A stretch of DNA of 9,612 bases from Bdellovibrio sp. (GTDB taxonomy: Bacteria; Bdellovibrionota; Bdellovibrionia; Bdellovibrionales; Bdellovibrionaceae), in the NCBI GenBank assembly GCA_017745015.1, contig JAGIAF010000122.1:1-9612 (forward strand). Direction: 5' to 3'. Every line of letters starts with the position of its first letter. Position 1 is the stretch's first letter. Below, piece after piece: positions 6,446 through 9,612 of this stretch. The notes beneath the pieces were generated by a model. That model did not search any database, was not told the origin of the DNA, and saw only the letters and a list, made by a program, of their open reading frames with translations. The translations under genes were made by a program, and so were the position numbers.

Positions 6446-7306
6446 ATGGAACCTTCCGCCAACTTCAATATTCCAGAAGCCACTTTAAAAGTTACCGTGC
6501 AGGCCGGTCGCCCGATTCTGGGTGAGTTTCTGCAAATCACCTTATTTAGCGAAGGTAGTTTCGACACTTTACTGACACAGGTTCTTCAAAATATCACTGA
6601 AATCGAAAAGACCCTGGATTTAGACAACCCCAAAGCTGAAATTATGCAGCTTCTGCGTTCAGAAGGTGACGACACATTTGAAATGAGTGTGTCTGTGGCC
6701 CAAGTAGTGGAAGCCGCACTTGATTTTAATTCAATTTCCAATGGAGCCTTTGAGCCGTTCCGCGAGGACGCGGGGCATTTGGATTTGCGCAGTTTAATTC
6801 GTGGCCACCTGGTTGATCAGACCGTGAAGCAGCTTCTGAAATCGGATCCCTATTTGATGGGTGTTGTGCAGCTCGCCGAGGGTATGCGCTTTTTTAATTG
6901 TCCAAAAAAGTCCATCCATGTGCGTATGGGTGGAAATTTTGAAATTGAAAAGGAATTGGGACTATTTAAGAACGCATTTTCAACGACCGAAGCGGGTGGA
7001 TCGATGTTTGATAACGAGTCGGCAACGATTTATCTTCAGCCACTTCGTCACGGTCTGAGTGGTCGCCATACAGTCTCGGTCATCGCAGATGAGTGTATGA
7101 CTGCAAATGCTTTAAGTAAAGTAGGACTGTTTGCGGATGCACCGACCGTGCAAAAGTGCGTGACGGATCTTCACGCACAGATTCTGATTTTTGATGAGCG
7201 CGGTGAGATCGTAGAAATTTACGAAGAGGTTCCGCTTTCTAGGGCATATAGCTCAGATCAGTGGAACAGTTCTTATTCGTCTTATGACGATAGCAGTAAG
7301 GACTGA
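6446..7306 (+). CDS. Divergent ApbE-like (FAD:protein FMN transferase fold) protein, active site apparently eroded
   Basis: The product is 286 aa with no signal peptide or lipobox, so it is probably cytoplasmic, unlike typical exported ApbE (about 340 aa). I assign the fold from motif order. ISNGAFEPF (97-105) matches the ApbE S.GAFDPT segment, and HLDLRSLIRGHLVDQTVKQL (111-130) the V.DLGGIAKGYAVD region. VVQLAEGMRFF (140-150) matches the NxGGDIR strand, STTEAGG (179-185) the ATSG loop, and IYLQPLRHGLSG (195-206) the HIIDP.TG loop. TVSVIADECMTANALSKVGL (209-228) matches the SVTV...ADALATALF helix. Key residues have changed: the GG of GGIAKG, the His-Asp-Pro loop, and the metal-binding Asp, here Asn221. 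The fold seems kept but FMN transfer doubtful. A Ser/Tyr/Asp-rich tail (265-286) lies in the stretch overlapping the next gene. GAAGG sits only 3 bases before the ATG, a tight spacing. Confidence 0.7.
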   Translation: MEPSANFNIPEATLKVTVQAGRPILGEFLQITLFSEGSFDTLLTQVLQNITEIEKTLDLDNPKAEIMQLLRSEGDDTFEMSVSVAQVVEAALDFNSISNGAFEPFREDAGHLDLRSLIRGHLVDQTVKQLLKSDPYLMGVVQLAEGMRFFNCPKKSIHVRMGGNFEIEKELGLFKNAFSTTEAGGSMFDNESATIYLQPLRHGLSGRHTVSVIADECMTANALSKVGLFADAPTVQKCVTDLHAQILIFDERGEIVEIYEEVPLSRAYSSDQWNSSYSSYDDSSKD

Positions 7307-7754
7307 TGAGGTTTGGATCGTTCCAAATTCCTTTGCGTTGAGATTTTGCTTCGTTCACAGAAGCAAGATAGCGACCCTTAGAATACTTTGTAGAGTCGTA
7401 AGCCCATCCGTGTTCAACGATGGCTTGATTGATATTCTTTCCATTTTGGAAAACGGTGCATGTCAGACGATCGTAAGAGCTTCCCTCGCATACGAGATTT
7501 ACTTCTTTGCCGACAACTAGAGACTTTGTAAAATCCCGCGCCTCTTTACCGTGCTTTTGAGATAGCTCTGGGCAATCTATTCCTGCAAAGCGAATCTTCA
7601 AAGACTTTTTCCCAACCAAAACACGACAAGTATCTCCGTCGTGGCAGCTCTGCGTATATCCAGAAAGATTCGTGATTTTGTGCTTCTTCTTTTTGGCAAA
7701 TGCAGAAGGTGAAAGAGCGAGCGTCAGAGATAAAAACAAAGATGCAAATTTCAT
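7239..7754 (-). CDS. Secreted thermonuclease (staphylococcal nuclease-like) family protein
   Basis: This is a predicted calcium-dependent sugar-nonspecific nuclease of 171 aa, cutting DNA and possibly RNA outside the cytoplasm. Residues 1-20 are a Sec signal peptide (MKFASLFLSLTLALSPSAFA) with cleavage after AFA. The OB-fold nuclease domain has every catalytic residue of staphylococcal nuclease: Asp41 in HDGDT (Asp21), Arg55 in IRFAGID (Arg35), Asp60 (Asp40), Glu63 in CPE (Glu43) and Arg96 in YDRLTC (Arg87). Seven cysteines (37, 43, 61, 89, 99, 154, 163) suggest disulfides in the periplasm or outside the cell. The ATG at 7752-7754 is supported by GAGG (7760-7763 on the complement). Its last 68 bases overlap the 3' end of the ApbE-like gene in antisense, with no terminator between them. 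Nucleic-acid scavenging fits a predator or saprophyte, as inference. Confidence 0.93.
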   Translation of the reverse strand: MKFASLFLSLTLALSPSAFAKKKKHKITNLSGYTQSCHDGDTCRVLVGKKSLKIRFAGIDCPELSQKHGKEARDFTKSLVVGKEVNLVCEGSSYDRLTCTVFQNGKNINQAIVEHGWAYDSTKYSKGRYLASVNEAKSQRKGIWNDPNLISPYCYRHKTNKNCSTDLSYMP

Positions 7755-7781
7755 GATGTCCTCGAGGGTTGCGATGCATCT

Positions 7782-7810
7782 ATGTTAGGTGGCAAGCTGA
7801 GGAATTGCAA
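7782..7810 (-). promoter_or_regulatory. Predicted promoter of the nuclease gene
   Basis: On the - strand TTGCAA (7805-7810) and TAACAT (7782-7787) are separated by exactly 17 bases, each matching the sigma70 consensus at 4/6. It lies between the lon terminator and the nuclease start, 27 bases from the ATG, so the nuclease can be transcribed separately from lon. Confidence 0.5.
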
Positions 7811-7822
7811 TCAAGGTTGGTG

Positions 7823-7858
7823 AAAAAGAAGAAGGACTGATTGCTCAGTCCTTCTTCT
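7823..7858 (-). terminator. Intrinsic terminator of lon
   Basis: A perfect 14-bp inverted repeat pairs AGAAGAAGGACTGA (7827-7840) with TCAGTCCTTCTTCT (7845-7858) around a 4-base loop. Read in the lon direction (- strand), the stem is followed by a run of T from the AAAAA at 7823-7827. It lies 28 bases beyond the lon stop and upstream of the nuclease promoter, cleanly separating the two genes. Confidence 0.92.
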
Positions 7859-7886
7859 CGTTTACATCATCTTGGGAGGGGCGATG

Positions 7887-9612
7887 TTAGGCCGCTAGGC
7901 CTTTAGATTTTTTAGCTTCTTTCTTCGGAGTAGTTTTCTTGCCTTGGTTTACAGCGGCATCTCTGTCGAAAGCTACTGCGAACACTTCGTCAAGATTTTC
8001 TGCGAAGATGAAGTTAATGTTATCTCTGAATACTTTCGGGATATCCATCAAGTCTTTCTTACAAGCCATTGGGATTACGATGTTCGTGATACCAAGGTTC
8101 AAAGCTGCAAGACACTTCTCACGGATACCGCCTACTGGAAGTACGCGACCTTGAAGAGTCACTTCACCAGTCATCGCGATATCGTGACGAACCGGAGTTC
8201 CAGTCATCAAACTGACAAGTGCTGTTGTCAGAGTGATACCTGCAGAAGGACCATCTTTAGGGATAGCGCCTGCTGGCAAGTGGATATGAATGTCATACTT
8301 CTCAAAGAAGTCCTCAGGGATACCAAGTTCTTCCATATGTGCACGAGCGTAAGACATTGCTGCGTGTGCGGATTCTTTCATGACGTCGCCAAGTTGGCCC
8401 GTCAAAGAAAGATGTCCTTTACCTTTCATTTTCAAAGCTTCAACAGTTAACACTTCGCCACCAGCTTGTGTCCATGCAAGACCTTGCACAACACCCACTT
8501 GAGAATCAGCGATCTTGTCGTCGCGTTGGAATCTTGGAGGACCAAGAAGTTCCGGAACTGTCGCAGCATTTACTTCTACGAAGTTCTTTTCGCCCATCAC
8601 AACCATTTTTGCGACTTTACGGCAAACTGAACCAACTTCACGCTCAAGGTTACGAAGACCTGCTTCACGAGTGTAACCCGCGATCAAGAACTTGATACCT
8701 TCATCTGTGAACGAGATGTTCTCAGGAGTGATACCGTTGGCTTCGATTTGTCTTCTGATCAAATGTTTTTTAGTGATCAAAAGTTTATCGTTTTCTGTGT
8801 AACCAGGGATGTTCAAGATCTCCATACGGTCACGCAATGCTGGTGGGATGTTCTCCAACACGTTGGCAGTTGCGATGAACAATACATTTGAAAGATCGAA
8901 ATCCACATTCAAATAGTTATCACGGAAAGTTGCATTTTGTTCTGGATCCAAAACCTCAAGCATTGCTGCAGAAGGGTCGCCGCGGAAATCAGAACCCAAT
9001 TTATCTACTTCATCGAGTACGATAACTGGATTGTTTGTTTTCGCTTGGCGAAGAGCTTGGATAATTTTACCCGGCATCGCGCCAACATAAGTACGGCGAT
9101 GACCACGGATTTCCGCTTCATCTTTCACGCCGCCCAAAGCGATACGGAAGTATTCACGGCCCATCGCGCGAGCGATAGATTTACCCAAAGATGTTTTACC
9201 TACACCTGGAGGACCACCGAAGCAAAGGATTGGACCTTTAAGATCTGGCTTAAGTTTACGTACAGCCAAGAACTCCATGATACGGTCTTTAGCTTTTTCA
9301 AGCTCATAGTGATCTTCATCAAGAATTTCTTTAGAGCGCTTAAGATCGATATGATCTTCAGATTTTCTGCTCCAAGGAAGGTCCGCCATCCAGTCAAGGT
9401 ATGTGCGAACCATCGTAGCTTCAGATGCATCTGGATGCATACGCTCCAAACGACCCAATTGTTTCATGGCTTCTGCTTCTACATGAGGAGGCATGCCTGC
9501 ATTTGTAAGTTTGTCGCGAAGTTCTTCCATCTCTTCAGATTTAGAATCTTGTTCGCCCAACTCATTCTTTATAGCTTTCATTTGCTCGCGCAAGAAGTAC
9601 TCACGTTGAGAC
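7887..9612 (-). CDS. lon: ATP-dependent protease Lon, 5' truncated
   Basis: This is the cytoplasmic AAA+ serine protease that degrades misfolded and regulatory proteins. The frame runs off the right edge, where it reads SQREYFLREQMKAIKNELGE, the conserved start of the Lon coiled-coil/AAA region. About 200 residues of the N-terminal substrate-binding domain are therefore missing. Numbering from the Leu codon at 9591-9593 as 1, Walker A is GPPGVGKTS (127-135) with Lys133 and Walker B is VIVLDEVDK (190-198). Arg-rich EIRGHRRTYVG (161-171) follows the first AAA strand. The proteolytic dyad is Ser450 in PKDGPSAG and Lys493 in GGIREK, 43 residues apart as in E. coli Lon (Ser679/Lys722). The tail after about 550 is lysine-rich and differs from E. 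coli. The TTG at 9593 is an internal leucine, not a start. Transcription ends at the 14-bp hairpin downstream. Confidence 0.98.
   Translation of the reverse strand, partial: SQREYFLREQMKAIKNELGEQDSKSEEMEELRDKLTNAGMPPHVEAEAMKQLGRLERMHPDASEATMVRTYLDWMADLPWSRKSEDHIDLKRSKEILDEDHYELEKAKDRIMEFLAVRKLKPDLKGPILCFGGPPGVGKTSLGKSIARAMGREYFRIALGGVKDEAEIRGHRRTYVGAMPGKIIQALRQAKTNNPVIVLDEVDKLGSDFRGDPSAAMLEVLDPEQNATFRDNYLNVDFDLSNVLFIATANVLENIPPALRDRMEILNIPGYTENDKLLITKKHLIRRQIEANGITPENISFTDEGIKFLIAGYTREAGLRNLEREVGSVCRKVAKMVVMGEKNFVEVNAATVPELLGPPRFQRDDKIADSQVGVVQGLAWTQAGGEVLTVEALKMKGKGHLSLTGQLGDVMKESAHAAMSYARAHMEELGIPEDFFEKYDIHIHLPAGAIPKDGPSAGITLTTALVSLMTGTPVRHDIAMTGEVTLQGRVLPVGGIREKCLAALNLGITNIVIPMACKKDLMDIPKVFRDNINFIFAENLDEVFAVAFDRDAAVNQGKKTTPKKEAKKSKGLAA

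Noticed and set aside
6446..7306. ApbE-like gene as a pseudogene
   Set aside because: The frame is intact over 286 codons without internal stops or frameshifts; residue changes fit divergence, not decay of the gene.
7944..8450. Open frame of 168 codons antisense to lon
   Set aside because: It lies opposite the conserved protease and AAA lid regions of Lon; the Cys/His/Ser-rich composition is typical of a complement shadow.
9591..9593. TTG as a start for Lon
   Set aside because: The frame continues to the edge with conserved Lon residues SQREYF; it is an internal leucine.

Overview
The window looks like chromosomal DNA from a Gram-negative bacterium, most likely a Bdellovibrio-like member of the Bdellovibrionota. 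This placement rests on the style of the proteins and the gene mix (a nuo operon, a patatin lipase, a secreted nuclease, Lon) recalled from that group; no search was run. It holds seven protein genes, two of them cut by the window edges, and no RNA gene, insertion sequence or CRISPR array that I can see.

Left third (1-4363, + strand): the 3' end of the respiratory complex I operon, nuoL (5' truncated), nuoM and nuoN. The genes are tightly packed (5-nt gap, then a 1-nt stop/start overlap) and end at a strong hairpin terminator. Together they encode the three antiporter-like proton-pumping subunits of the membrane arm of NADH:quinone oxidoreductase. The pump lysines, glutamates and histidines known from E. 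coli are all present. NuoM carries an unusual Ala/Thr/Glu/Pro-rich C-terminal tail.

Middle (4369-7306): a patatin-like phospholipase on the - strand, convergent with nuoN and sharing its terminator. A control region follows, from which a small DNA-binding protein (helix-turn-helix plus coiled coil) is transcribed on the + strand. After it comes a 286-aa protein that I read as a divergent ApbE-like (FAD:protein FMN transferase fold) protein with several active-site motifs eroded. The control region and the first codons of the HTH gene hold nine copies of TGARTA in about 290 bp. The better ones extend to TAGTGTGARTA, and one overlaps the predicted -10 box. This is the most intriguing signal in the window and may be an operator or binding array for the HTH/coiled-coil protein itself.

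Right third (7239-9612, - strand): a secreted thermonuclease-family enzyme with all catalytic residues, whose last 68 bases overlap the end of the ApbE-like gene tail to tail. Upstream of it lie its own promoter, a 14-bp perfect hairpin that terminates lon, and the lon gene, whose 5' part lies beyond the window. Apart from the motif array, the eroded ApbE-like protein, the NuoM tail and the antisense gene overlap, the window is ordinary housekeeping DNA.
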